Positions 52,342 to 61,075 of a stretch of DNA of 64,000 nucleotides are shown in pieces (the first letter of the stretch is position 1; every line of letters begins with the position of its first letter). Position numbers and translations under genes: made by a program. The notes under the pieces were generated by a model. The model saw nothing but the letters and a program-made list of their open reading frames with translations, made no database searches and was not told the DNA's origin. Source of the stretch: Bradyrhizobium iriomotense (lineage in GTDB: Bacteria > Pseudomonadota > Alphaproteobacteria > Rhizobiales > Xanthobacteraceae); contig NZ_BSOW01000015.1 of assembly GCF_030160715.1 (NCBI RefSeq), positions 62,001-126,000 on the forward strand, given 5' to 3'.

Positions 52342-52842
52342 GTGGGTTATTCAGACAAGTACGCGGACGCTGATGAGCTCGAAAGTAGGCCCCAATACGA
52401 TCTCGGGGTGGGCGACGACCGCAATCCCACGCCCGTTCGGCACGGTGTATTTGCTGCATGGTGCATAGCCCTCGCGCTGCTCGGCGTAACATCAGCATTC
52501 GGCTGGCGCGCGAGCAGGGGCGAATTGTCCTCCCAGGCACCTCAGCTCCAGGTACCGACGGTGACCTACGTCCCATCCAGCGACTTTCAGACCTACCGGG
52601 AGACCGCGGCGGCTGCCCTACAGCAATCATCAGTCACCCTTCAGGCGCAACAAGCCGAACTCAAACGTCTCTCTAGCCAAGTCGCTCAACTGACCGCCGA
52701 GGTCGGTACACTGAAGGGGATCGTGGCAGAGATGCGCGTCGCTACAACGCGCCCGGCGCCGAAGAAAGCGACCCCGAAGCCGCCTCTGGCATCCCCGCAA
52801 GGCTCCGCGCCGCTCGCACTCAGCCCAACTCAGAAGGAATAG
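52342..52842 (+). CDS. Single-pass membrane protein with coiled coil
   Basis: A 166-residue protein with a GTG start at 52342 (GGGAG seven bases upstream). Acidic N-terminus (VGYSDKYADADELESRPQYD), one membrane helix (WCIALALLGVTSAFGW), then a coiled coil QQSSVTLQAQQAELKRLSSQ followed by VAQLTAEVGTLKGIVAEMR and a lysine/proline-rich end. It may anchor or pair with the export machinery, as inferred from its place next to wzt. Confidence 0.6.
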   Translation: MGYSDKYADADELESRPQYDLGVGDDRNPTPVRHGVFAAWCIALALLGVTSAFGWRASRGELSSQAPQLQVPTVTYVPSSDFQTYRETAAAALQQSSVTLQAQQAELKRLSSQVAQLTAEVGTLKGIVAEMRVATTRPAPKKATPKPPLASPQGSAPLALSPTQKE

Positions 52843-53109
52843 GATCAAGGAATGCGCGCCTTTCCTCCTCATTCTTCTCGCGACTAACGGCGAACAAAAC
52901 ATCGATGTGCTTTAACTGCCGCAGCACGATAGCTTCGGTGCGGATCGAAGACCAGAGCACGCCTTCAATCGAGGTCGCTATGATCCTACCTCTCCTGCCC
53001 GCTCGACATTTGCCTGCGGGTTACCCGAAGCAATTGTCGCGCGCCTGGATGTTGCCTCCGGCAACAATCCCCTTCGAGCTATAGTCACGATCTAATGTCC
53101 AAAGACGCC
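52843..53109. other. Gene-free region between convergent genes
   Basis: 267 bp between the 52342 gene and the minus-strand methyltransferase. Nothing recognised. Confidence 0.4.
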
Positions 53110-53871
53110 TCAAAATCTGGCTTCAATCATAATTCGCTTGCCGGTGGCAAGCTGTTGATAGGCCCCGGCGGGAGGACTGAGCGTGCGAACCCGGCCGAAG
53201 CCGAGTTTTTTGAGCGCCCAAATCAGCGCGCGCGGACTTGGGTAAAGAACGATATCTGACGCGCTGCCATCAATGTTGTCTGGATTTCCGGACAACAGCC
53301 CAAAGTAACCATGCATGTAGTTGGTGTTGCTGTGATGACCCGAGTCAATAGCCCCTTCAAGATCCAAGATCGTCGTTTGCGTTTCAATCAATAGAACACG
53401 CCGCGTTAGCTCGCGGGCGCGTCGCAGGACCCCGATCGGATTTTCTAGGTTGTAGAATAATCCGAAAGCGATCACGATGTCGGCGGGATCGAACGAGCCT
53501 GGGGCCATATGCTCCAAATCAACCTGCTCGAATTTCACGTTCGTTGCGGAAAGCACTTGTGTGATCAGGCGAGCAGAATCGATATGACGCTGTTGATACT
53601 CGAGGCCAAGCACACTCCGACAATGCTTTGCCAACTCGATGCTAAAGAAACCCTGATGGCTAGACAAATCGATCGCGGTCAAGTCAGAGGATTCCGCGAA
53701 GTCCTCTGCAAGAGCATCCATCATCATCGAAAGTCGCGTCTGATGTATTTTGTCTATCTCCTCGCTCACATATTGAGCGGTTTCTCGACCACTTGGCAAA
53801 CGAAACTTGTAGAACCACTTCTGCAGAAGAATCTCATCCTCCACGGACATATTATCTTTCACGAGTGTCAT
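53110..53871 (-). CDS. Class I SAM-dependent methyltransferase
   Basis: A 253-residue methyltransferase. Motif I is degenerate (LTAIDLSSHQGFFSIELAKH), but VLGLEYQQRHIDSARLI and IVIAFGLFYNLENPIGVLRR fit the fold. The N-terminal QKWFYKFRLPSGRETAQYVS motif is typical of sugar or lipid O-methyltransferases near polysaccharide genes. It is in a minus-strand block with a GT and a membrane-anchored hypothetical protein, opposite to the rest of the locus. Confidence 0.7.
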   Translation of the reverse strand: MTLVKDNMSVEDEILLQKWFYKFRLPSGRETAQYVSEEIDKIHQTRLSMMMDALAEDFAESSDLTAIDLSSHQGFFSIELAKHCRSVLGLEYQQRHIDSARLITQVLSATNVKFEQVDLEHMAPGSFDPADIVIAFGLFYNLENPIGVLRRARELTRRVLLIETQTTILDLEGAIDSGHHSNTNYMHGYFGLLSGNPDNIDGSASDIVLYPSPRALIWALKKLGFGRVRTLSPPAGAYQQLATGKRIMIEARF

Positions 53872-54007
53872 CCCTTCTCACCAGACAACAATATCTTTCA
53901 AAATTGGAGCTGTCGCGCTGCGACCTTCCTGAACATCGCGACCGACAGATCGCTAGATCGCTCTCCGCTCCCAACTACATCCGCATCCTTACTCTTCTCA
54001 ACCTTCG

Positions 54008-54517
54008 TCAAGTTCTTCCTCGGGATCGAAATACCGCGTTAGCGAACGTCACGGCTTCGCCCGATTGAGGAGAGTAAACCAAAATTCTGACCTTGGAGGC
54101 CCCTGGCGGCGCGGTCGCGCTGACTTGCGCTACCTTTCTCGTCATTTCCGATATTGTTTGAATTATCGGTTGAGAAACGGCTGCTTCGTTTGAGTCCAGA
54201 AACAGAAGCTGCACATTCGCTATACCTGCACGCTGAACGTCTATCGAGAAGTCAGCCGCGGCGCATTGATCGCAACCTCTTTCAAAAAAAATAGCATTAG
54301 GACCCCTCATTACGATTGCGTCGCCCCGAACGTCGTAGGACGCGCCCCCGGAAGTTCTCCAACTGCTCGGCCGGACTTCCTCTACTGTTTCAGCGGCAAC
54401 AGGATTTACCCGCGCACCATCCAGGTAACCTAGAATTGCCAATGTAAGCCAGAACGACCCCACCAACACTACCACGCTTACAAGGAACCGAAAAATGAAG
54501 CGACCGCGTGCCGACAT
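54008..54517 (-). CDS. Membrane-anchored exported hypothetical protein
   Basis: A 169-residue protein. N-terminal anchor FIFRFLVSVVVLVGSFWLTL (about 8-27), then a beta-rich periplasmic domain with CDQCAAADFSIDVQRAGIANVQ (a Cys-x-x-Cys pair) and KVRILVYSPQSGEAVTFANA at the end. The start at 54517 is the ATG directly before the anchor. It lies between the methyltransferase and the GT4 gene of the same block; unknown role, likely periplasmic. Confidence 0.6.
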   Translation of the reverse strand: MSARGRFIFRFLVSVVVLVGSFWLTLAILGYLDGARVNPVAAETVEEVRPSSWRTSGGASYDVRGDAIVMRGPNAIFFERGCDQCAAADFSIDVQRAGIANVQLLFLDSNEAAVSQPIIQTISEMTRKVAQVSATAPPGASKVRILVYSPQSGEAVTFANAVFRSRGRT

Positions 54518-54637
54518 GAGCTGATTTCTACGTTGATGGTTTGGTGACTTCGCGACGGCCGCGCGACTGCGACACAATGGCGAACTGCGGGTGTCGGGGG
54601 AGCGTTGTAATGGTTTGAGCAGGGGCTCTCATCTATG

Positions 54638-55783
54638 CTAAACTCTCTCAAGTGTTCCAAAATGTTCGACGAGAGAGGCAGCAACTGCCGGCCAGGAAAA
54701 GCGCTCGAGCACAAACTTCTGTAGCCGCTTGCCCATCTCGGCGAGGTTGGCGTCGTCCGACAGTATCTGCACCAGAGCACGCGCCAAGGCTGGGCTGTCT
54801 GCGTCAACGACAAGCCCGCCCCCAACTTCCCCTACTTCGGGAAACCCGCACTTATCGGAAACAATGACCGGCACGCCCATTGCCCCCGCCTCGAGGGCAA
54901 CCATGGACATTACTTCCGAGTGCGAAGGCACGACAAGAACGGATGTCCTTGCCAGTAAAGCCGTGCGATGCTTCTCGTCGATAAAGCCTGTGAATATTAC
55001 ACGGCCCTCGAGCATCAATTCGCACACCCGCTTCTGGAGCTTCAACTGCTGACCCTGGTCCGGTCCGCTAAAAACCAATATTGCATCGTGCAAGATCGGC
55101 GCGACCAGAGCAAACGCTTCGACAAGCAGATCCGGTGCCTTGATTGCAACTAGGCGGCCCAAAAATAGAATGATCCTGCCATCCGGCATTTGGACGCTTT
55201 GCGATGGGCATTGCGGAGCTTCAATGCCATTTGGAGATACGAATATTAACGAAGGCGGCACGCCGAAGTCAGACACTAGCAGTTCTTGCTCCTGCCGGGT
55301 CGTTGCGATGATCGACCCGGCGGTCCGAAGCATCCACCGCCCTGCGGTGGCGAGGTAGAAACGCTTGAGCCATGCATCGCGGCCAAATCTTGTGAGTGAG
55401 CCGGCAGGACACAACACCACTGGGGCTCCAGCAAGAAAACCCAAAACAGAACTGATAGCAGCCAGAAGAAACCATACTCCCATAATGTGAATGATGTCGG
55501 CCGTGCGAAACAAAGAAAAAAGCCTGGCCACGTTTACCAAAGGTAGGGGATAGCGATCCCCGAGATATATAACCGAAAGTACGTCCACGCCTGCTTGTTC
55601 CAACTCGCGCCGCCATGGGGTCGATCCCATCGTCACGACGGTACACTGGCAATCGAGCTGAGCCAGGCTAAGCGCCAGCCGCCGAGTCCTTTCGGCCGTT
55701 CCCCCTCCTCTCTGAGGATCCATCCAGACGTTAACAAGAACGACCCGCAAAAGGCTTAGCCCGACTGTTTGCTGCTCACTCAT
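54638..55783 (-). CDS. GT4-like glycosyltransferase
   Basis: A 381-residue GT-B glycosyltransferase: LRVVLVNVWMDPQRGGGTAE at the start, donor half RIILFLGRLVAIKAPDLLVE and TSVLVVPSHSEVMSMVALEA, then GAMGVPVIVSDKCGFPEVGE. The EVMSMVALE motif holds the two donor-site glutamates. Minus strand, first of its block; donor unknown. Its start is 451 bp from the divergent GT at 56235. Confidence 0.85.
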   Translation of the reverse strand: MSEQQTVGLSLLRVVLVNVWMDPQRGGGTAERTRRLALSLAQLDCQCTVVTMGSTPWRRELEQAGVDVLSVIYLGDRYPLPLVNVARLFSLFRTADIIHIMGVWFLLAAISSVLGFLAGAPVVLCPAGSLTRFGRDAWLKRFYLATAGRWMLRTAGSIIATTRQEQELLVSDFGVPPSLIFVSPNGIEAPQCPSQSVQMPDGRIILFLGRLVAIKAPDLLVEAFALVAPILHDAILVFSGPDQGQQLKLQKRVCELMLEGRVIFTGFIDEKHRTALLARTSVLVVPSHSEVMSMVALEAGAMGVPVIVSDKCGFPEVGEVGGGLVVDADSPALARALVQILSDDANLAEMGKRLQKFVLERFSWPAVAASLVEHFGTLERV

Positions 55784-56234
55784 TAGCTCGCAATCACCGG
55801 ATAGTACGCGAAGCCCACCGGCATACGTTTTCTCTATCCAACTCCACCAAGGCCATCAAGATAGCTGGCGTCGTAATGACAGGATCCGTTTAGCGGTTAG
55901 TACGCTTCGTACAAAAATGACGCATTAAGAACACGGCGCGGAACATTAAGACGCCTTCCGTTGGTTGAGGAGATGCGTCTTGTTTTCATCGACCACCAAC
56001 TCCGCTACTGCTGCAACCTGCAGAGGAGAGAAATACGCTTTGGTTGTTGGAGTGCCGTTAGGCAGGTCTAGCAGCCATCGTCGTTGCTGGGTCTTCGTCA
56101 GCGGGCCTCGATTACGAAGGAGACGAATCGCTACGCTTGAGCGTTTTCTTTGGTTTGAACTCCCGAGCGACCACTTAGAGCCTGCGATCGGATCTCCCGT
56201 GGAGGCGATCCTAAACCCTGACTTGCTTGGTCTG
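55784..56234. other. Divergent promoter region, with a possible gene fragment
   Basis: Between two divergent glycosyltransferase genes. It contains a partial match to the 21-bp element (TTCGTACAAA, 55906-55915). A minus-strand stretch ending at 55946 reads GTPTTKAYFSPLQVAAVAEL then VVDENKTHLLNQRKAS and looks like the C-terminus of a protein, but no start can be found. Confidence 0.4.
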
Positions 56235-57455
56235 ATGCGTATCTTGATTGTGACACAGTATTTTTGGCCTGAGACGTTCATTGTAAACGATATGGCTCGC
56301 TGGCTTGCTCGGTCGGGACACTCGGTTGTTGTCGCCACCGGAAAGCCCAGCTATCCCTCTGGTCAACTTGCGCCCGGATACACGAGGCATGGCGTTCAGT
56401 ACGAGACCTTCGCCGGCATTAGCGTTGTCCGGATTCCAAGTCGGCCGAGATACGGGGCCACGCCGCTCGACTTGGCGCTCAACTATCTGTCTTTCGCTTG
56501 GTCAGGCCTGCTCCGGCTGCCTCGGCTACTTAAAGGCCAGGAGTTCGACGTAGTTCTCGTATTTGCGATGCCAATTACAGTGGCAATTCCCGCGATTATC
56601 CTGCACTGGATCAAACGGTCTCATCTCGCTCTTTGGGTTCAAGATCTGTGGCCGGAAGTTGTAACATCGACTGGCCTCATCCGTAGCCGTCTTTTGGTAG
56701 CGGCCCTGGATGTGGTGGTGAGATTCATCTATCGCGCGGCGAACAGCGTGCTCGTCCAATCGAACGAATTCGTCGGCCCGATCGCCAGAATAATCCCCCG
56801 GCAACGGATCTTTGTTCTCCCAAACTTCGCCCCCTCTGGCGAGGAAGAGTGTCTTTGTTTGCCTGTGGCTGTCGAACAGCTATTCCGCGGTCGGTTCTCA
56901 GTGGTGTTTGCGGGCAACCTCGGCCGAGCCCAATCTCTATCTACGATTGTCGATGCAGCGCGCCTTCTCCAGATTCATCCGGAAATTTTGATCATTATTG
57001 CAGGGACAGGAAGTCACGCCGAGCCGCTGAGAAAGGCAATCGCTGGTTCTGGGCTGACTAACGTGGAAATGGTTGGCGTGCTGGATCGTCGTATGATGCC
57101 TGCGCTATTCGAGCTGGCGGATTGCCTCCTCGTGACCCTCGGCGATCATCCAGCTCTCAACGCAACCATTCCCAGCAAAATGCAGGCCTATATGAAGGCG
57201 GGGCGGCCGATAGTCGGCGCGATCAATGGTGCGGCCGCCGATCTGATCGAAGCGGCTGGAGCCGGATTTGCCGTTCAAGCTGAAGATAGCGCAGGCCTTG
57301 CTCGGAGTATCGCCGCTCTTTTCAAGATGCCCACTCAAATGAGGCACGAACTGGGGCGAGCAGGGAAGGCGTATTACGAGACCCATTTTGATGTCGACAG
57401 AGTGCTGAGCCGGCTGGTGGGCATTTTGCAATCACGGACGAGTTGCCATGCATAA
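56235..57455 (+). CDS. WbuB-like GT4 glycosyltransferase
   Basis: A 406-residue GT-B protein. Opening MRILIVTQYFWPETFIVNDM; diagnostic LALWVQDLWPEVVTSTGLIR; donor half FSVVFAGNLGRAQSLSTIVD and ATIPSKMQAYMKAGRPIVGA. The WVQDLWPE motif is that of WbuB-type transferases, which add N-acetyl-L-fucosamine in E. coli O26 and are found beside the pathway that makes that sugar nucleotide. Here it is directly upstream of such a pathway and overlaps its first gene by 8 bp, so it is the likely user of that sugar. Confidence 0.8.
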   Translation: MRILIVTQYFWPETFIVNDMARWLARSGHSVVVATGKPSYPSGQLAPGYTRHGVQYETFAGISVVRIPSRPRYGATPLDLALNYLSFAWSGLLRLPRLLKGQEFDVVLVFAMPITVAIPAIILHWIKRSHLALWVQDLWPEVVTSTGLIRSRLLVAALDVVVRFIYRAANSVLVQSNEFVGPIARIIPRQRIFVLPNFAPSGEEECLCLPVAVEQLFRGRFSVVFAGNLGRAQSLSTIVDAARLLQIHPEILIIIAGTGSHAEPLRKAIAGSGLTNVEMVGVLDRRMMPALFELADCLLVTLGDHPALNATIPSKMQAYMKAGRPIVGAINGAAADLIEAAGAGFAVQAEDSAGLARSIAALFKMPTQMRHELGRAGKAYYETHFDVDRVLSRLVGILQSRTSCHA

Positions 57456-58332
57456 GACCAAGGTCGTTGTTTTAGGTGCAAGCGGAATGCTCGGAGCCGC
57501 GGTGTTCCGCTCGTTTGTGGCGTCTGACAGGCTGGAGGTGATTGCGACTGTGCGCGACAGAACTGCGTCCCGCTTGCTGTCAGCACCACAGGCGCGCTTC
57601 GTCTCTTTGGATGTTCTTGATGAAGACGCAATCGTCTCCCTTCTAGATCGAGAGCGTCCAGAGGCGGTCGTGAATTGTATCGGGCTGGTGAAGCAGCTTA
57701 CTTCAGCATCGGACCCGCTGGTCGCCTTGCCGATCAATGCAATCTTTCCCCATCGGCTAGTTCGGTTGTGCGCCTTGATTGGGGCCCGATTGATTCACAT
57801 CAGCACCGACTGCGTCTTCTCCGGATCAAAAGGGAATTACACGGAAGACGACGTTACGGACGCTCACGATGTCTACGGTCGGTCAAAACTGTTGGGCGAA
57901 CTGCTCCATTACGAAAATGCGGTGACGTTGCGCACGTCGATAATTGGCCGAGAGCTTTATACCGCGCATTCGTTGCTTGAGTGGTTTCTCTCGCAGCAAG
58001 GCTCAGTCAACGGTTATGCGGAGGCGATCTTTTCCGGTTTGCCGACACCCGAACTTGCCAACGTTATTCGCGACGTTGTGCTCCCCAAAAACGAGCTCGC
58101 CGGCCTCTATCACGTTTCCGCGGCTCCGATCTCCAAATTCGATCTTCTGCATCTTCTGGCACGCCAGTATGGGAAGGCAATTGATATCCGAAAGGACGTC
58201 ACGCTGAAGATCGATCGTTCGCTAAATTCGGAGAAGTTTAGTAAGGCGACAGGATATCGTGCAGCCGGTTGGCCGGAACTAATCCAACATTTGTACGAAG
58301 CTGATTTACGTCGGGAAATGAAAAGTGTTTGA
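57448..58332 (+). CDS. RmlD-type SDR, UDP-2-acetamido-6-deoxyhexulose reductase
   Basis: A 294-residue extended SDR reductase. Glycine motif VVVLGASGMLGAAVF (10-16 GASGMLG), catalytic pair Tyr143/Lys147 in YGRSK, and RLIHISTDCVFSG before it. In UDP-L-FucNAc pathways the reductase (FnlB/WbjC) is ~370 residues with a cupin-like end; this one has RmlD size instead, like WbvR of Vibrio cholerae O37, which makes UDP-L-QuiNAc with partners homologous to the next two genes. It overlaps the next gene by 8 bp. Product assignment is inference. Confidence 0.8.
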   Translation: MHKTKVVVLGASGMLGAAVFRSFVASDRLEVIATVRDRTASRLLSAPQARFVSLDVLDEDAIVSLLDRERPEAVVNCIGLVKQLTSASDPLVALPINAIFPHRLVRLCALIGARLIHISTDCVFSGSKGNYTEDDVTDAHDVYGRSKLLGELLHYENAVTLRTSIIGRELYTAHSLLEWFLSQQGSVNGYAEAIFSGLPTPELANVIRDVVLPKNELAGLYHVSAAPISKFDLLHLLARQYGKAIDIRKDVTLKIDRSLNSEKFSKATGYRAAGWPELIQHLYEADLRREMKSV

Positions 58333-59329
58333 GAATAAGGTACTGATGATTACAGGCGGGACGGGCTCATTTGGAAATGCCGTCTTGCGTCGCTTCCTCC
58401 ATACGGAAATTGGAGAAGTCCGCATATTCAGTCGCGACGAAAAGAAGCAGGAGGACATGCGCACGGAGCTTAAGAACAAGAAGGTCCGGTTCTTCCTGGG
58501 CGACGTTCGAGATTACGCAAATATTCGCGACGCAATGAAAGGTGTCGACTATGTTTTCCATGCTGCGGCACTCAAACAGGTGCCGTCCTGCGAGTTTTAT
58601 CCGGTGGAAGCATTGCGCACTAATGTAATTGGAACCGAGAATGTGTTGCAGGCCGCGATCGAGGCGGGCGTGAACCGTGTTGTCTTCTTAAGTACAGACA
58701 AGGCCGTGTATCCCATCAATGCTATGGGCCTTTCAAAGGCGATGGCGGAGAAGGTCGTCATGGCAAAATCGAGGGACGCCGGAGATACTATTTTCTGCAT
58801 CACTCGCTACGGGAATGTAATGGGCTCGCGCGGATCTGTTATCCCCTTGTTTATGCACCAGATCAAAAGCGGTCTTCCCATCACAGTAACGGATCCCAAG
58901 ATGACGCGATTCTTAATGTCGCTGGAGGATTCGGTCGAGCTTGTCGTTCATGCGTACCAGTACAGCAAACCCGGCGATATCTTTGTGCAAAAGGCGCCGG
59001 CGGCCACGATGGCCGATTTGGCCGTTGCACTGAAAGAACTCTTCGGTGCGAACAACCCGGTCAAGGTCATCGGCACTCGGCACGGCGAAAAGCTATTTGA
59101 GACCCTGATTGCTCGTGAGGAAATCATTAGAGCTTCTCAATCGGAACGATACTTTCAAATCCCGGCGGACAATCGGGATCTGAATTACGACAAATTTTTC
59201 GTGGAGGGTGAAGTCGAACTATCTCGCGCCGAGGACTACACGTCACACAACACCGAACGGCTCACTGTAGCGGGGCTTAAGGAGCGGCTGGCATCACTCG
59301 ATTTCGTTCGCGCTGAGCTTTCTCGATGA
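58325..59329 (+). CDS. fnlA: UDP-GlcNAc 4,6-dehydratase/5-epimerase (FnlA/CapE/WbjB type)
   Basis: A 334-residue SDR that converts UDP-GlcNAc to a UDP-2-acetamido-2,6-dideoxy-hexos-4-ulose of L configuration. Glycine motif TGGTGSFGN (10-18); the catalytic Tyr is replaced by Met, Met134-x3-Lys138 (INAMGLSK), as is characteristic of FnlA/CapE/FlaA1-type enzymes; TRYGNVMGSRGSVIPLF is the matching substrate loop. Start GTG at 58325 in the overlap. Middle gene of a three-gene sugar-nucleotide pathway. Confidence 0.9.
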   Translation: MFENKVLMITGGTGSFGNAVLRRFLHTEIGEVRIFSRDEKKQEDMRTELKNKKVRFFLGDVRDYANIRDAMKGVDYVFHAAALKQVPSCEFYPVEALRTNVIGTENVLQAAIEAGVNRVVFLSTDKAVYPINAMGLSKAMAEKVVMAKSRDAGDTIFCITRYGNVMGSRGSVIPLFMHQIKSGLPITVTDPKMTRFLMSLEDSVELVVHAYQYSKPGDIFVQKAPAATMADLAVALKELFGANNPVKVIGTRHGEKLFETLIAREEIIRASQSERYFQIPADNRDLNYDKFFVEGEVELSRAEDYTSHNTERLTVAGLKERLASLDFVRAELSR

Positions 59330-59363
59330 CCGGGCAAACCAAACCGCGGAGCTTGGCGCGCCG

Positions 59364-60500
59364 ATGAAGGTGATGACATTGCTCGGGACGCGGCCGGAGC
59401 TCATCAAAATGAGCCGCGTAATTGCAGAATTCGATGCTCAAGTAGACCACGTGCTGGTCCATTCGGGACAAAATTATGATTTTGAGCTGAACCAGATCTT
59501 CTTTGACGAGCTTGGGATCCGAAAGCCCGATCACTTTCTGGGAGTAAATAGCGAAACTCCGGTGAAGGCGATCGCAGACGTGATAGAGAAAGCGGATGGC
59601 GTGCTGAACGCGGAGAAACCGGACGCGCTGCTGCTATATGGTGATACGAATACCTGTCTCGCGGTGATTGCCGCGAAGCGGAAGAAGATTCCCGTCTTTC
59701 ATATGGAAGCAGGCAACAGGTGCTTCGACCAGCGAGTGCCAGAGGAGCTGAATCGCAAGGTGTTGGATCATCTTAGCGACATAAATTTGGTGCTAACCGA
59801 GCACGCCCGTCGGTACCTGCTCGCCGAAGGAATTCCTCCCGAGACGATTATAAAGACCGGCTCTCATATGCAGGAAGTTCTGCAGCATTATATGCCCAAG
59901 ATCGTCACGTCTGACGCTGTCACGAGACTTGGTCTAGAAGAACGAAAATTCTTCCTCGTCAGTATTCACCGCGAAGAAAACGTCGATTCCGCCGAAACCC
60001 TGTTCGACATTTTGGAGAGCTTGCGAGAGTTGGCGAGCAAGTATGGACATCCCGTCCTGGTTTCGACTCATCCCCGGACACGCAAACGGCTCGACGCTCT
60101 TTCCATAATGGGAGAGCACGATGGGATTGTTTTCGCCAAACCATTTGGATTCATCGACTACATTCGCCTTCAAATGGCGGCCCTGTGCATACTTTCTGAC
60201 AGCGGCACCATTACCGAAGAAGCGTCTCTGTTGAACCTTCCGGCTATCACGATCCGAAACGCACACGAAAGGCCAGAAGGCATGGACGTGGGTACCCTGG
60301 TCATGAGCGGCTTGAAAAGCCGCCGCGTCCTTGAGGCCGTGCAGGTCGTGATCAACCAGCATCAAACAAACCCCCGAAGCTTTAGGACTGTTCCCGACTA
60401 CGAAGCTGGCCCAGTCTCAAAGCAGGTACTTCGTATCGTGTTGAGTTATGTCGATTACATCAACAGGACCGTCTGGCATAAGGACTCTCGTGGGGTGTAG
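59364..60500 (+). CDS. fnlC: UDP-N-acetylhexosamine 2-epimerase (FnlC/WbjD/WbvD type)
   Basis: A 378-residue non-hydrolysing 2-epimerase of the WecB fold. MKVMTLLGTRPELIKMSRVI at the start, VFHMEAGNRCFDQRVPEELN (active-site region) and CILSDSGTITEEASLLNLP near the end are the family landmarks. With the two preceding genes it completes the route to UDP-L-FucNAc or UDP-L-QuiNAc. The ATG at 59364 is 34 bp after the dehydratase gene. Confidence 0.9.
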   Translation: MKVMTLLGTRPELIKMSRVIAEFDAQVDHVLVHSGQNYDFELNQIFFDELGIRKPDHFLGVNSETPVKAIADVIEKADGVLNAEKPDALLLYGDTNTCLAVIAAKRKKIPVFHMEAGNRCFDQRVPEELNRKVLDHLSDINLVLTEHARRYLLAEGIPPETIIKTGSHMQEVLQHYMPKIVTSDAVTRLGLEERKFFLVSIHREENVDSAETLFDILESLRELASKYGHPVLVSTHPRTRKRLDALSIMGEHDGIVFAKPFGFIDYIRLQMAALCILSDSGTITEEASLLNLPAITIRNAHERPEGMDVGTLVMSGLKSRRVLEAVQVVINQHQTNPRSFRTVPDYEAGPVSKQVLRIVLSYVDYINRTVWHKDSRGV

Positions 60501-60622
60501 CACGATCTAGAGAACATGGCCGAACCGCTTCAGTACCTTCGTGAGGCGAGCGCGGATTACCGCGGGCGGCCAGATCGTGTCTCGACCGGCTGCACCGGCA
60601 TGACAGAGTAATACGGTAGACA

Positions 60623-60856
60623 ATGATGAACGAGAAAATCGGTCCGGTTGAGTGGGACGGCAATCGGTTGGTCGGCTGGATTACCCTCAAAGGTACACGT
60701 ATCAAAGTTGTAGCGGATAGACACACCATCCATCGTCACGCTCCCGGCTTCGACGATGCCCTCACCTGGGAAATCAAGAGGCACGGCTCCGAAATCTTCG
60801 AAAAGTTGATGCCATACTTCTTGGCCGCCTACTCGACGAAAGACATCTCGATTTAG
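60623..60856 (+). CDS. 77-residue hypothetical protein
   Basis: MNEKIGPVEWDGNRLVGWIT, then LKGTRIKVVADRHTIHRHAP and GFDDALTWEIKRHGSEIFEK. A small beta-rich start with a helical end; the pattern is that of short uncharacterised Bradyrhizobium-type proteins. It is not obviously part of the glycan pathway, although it sits between the epimerase and the ligase. Confidence 0.55.
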   Translation: MMNEKIGPVEWDGNRLVGWITLKGTRIKVVADRHTIHRHAPGFDDALTWEIKRHGSEIFEKLMPYFLAAYSTKDISI

Positions 60857-61075
60857 GCAGCTTCCTTCCATCTGCAAATATGATCACCTCTCCTTCATCC
60901 ATCGGCTCCGGAGATGAGTGACGGTCCGTATAGTTCAGGCGGCTTTCGGCTGTTGGTTTAGAAAGCTGATCATGCGATCCAACATGCCCACCAGAGTCCG
61001 TGGTTGCACCTCAACAGCTTTAGCTGCCCGCCGCAAAGTGGCGTGTCCGCTGGTGCTCGGCGAAAGAGGCGGCTC

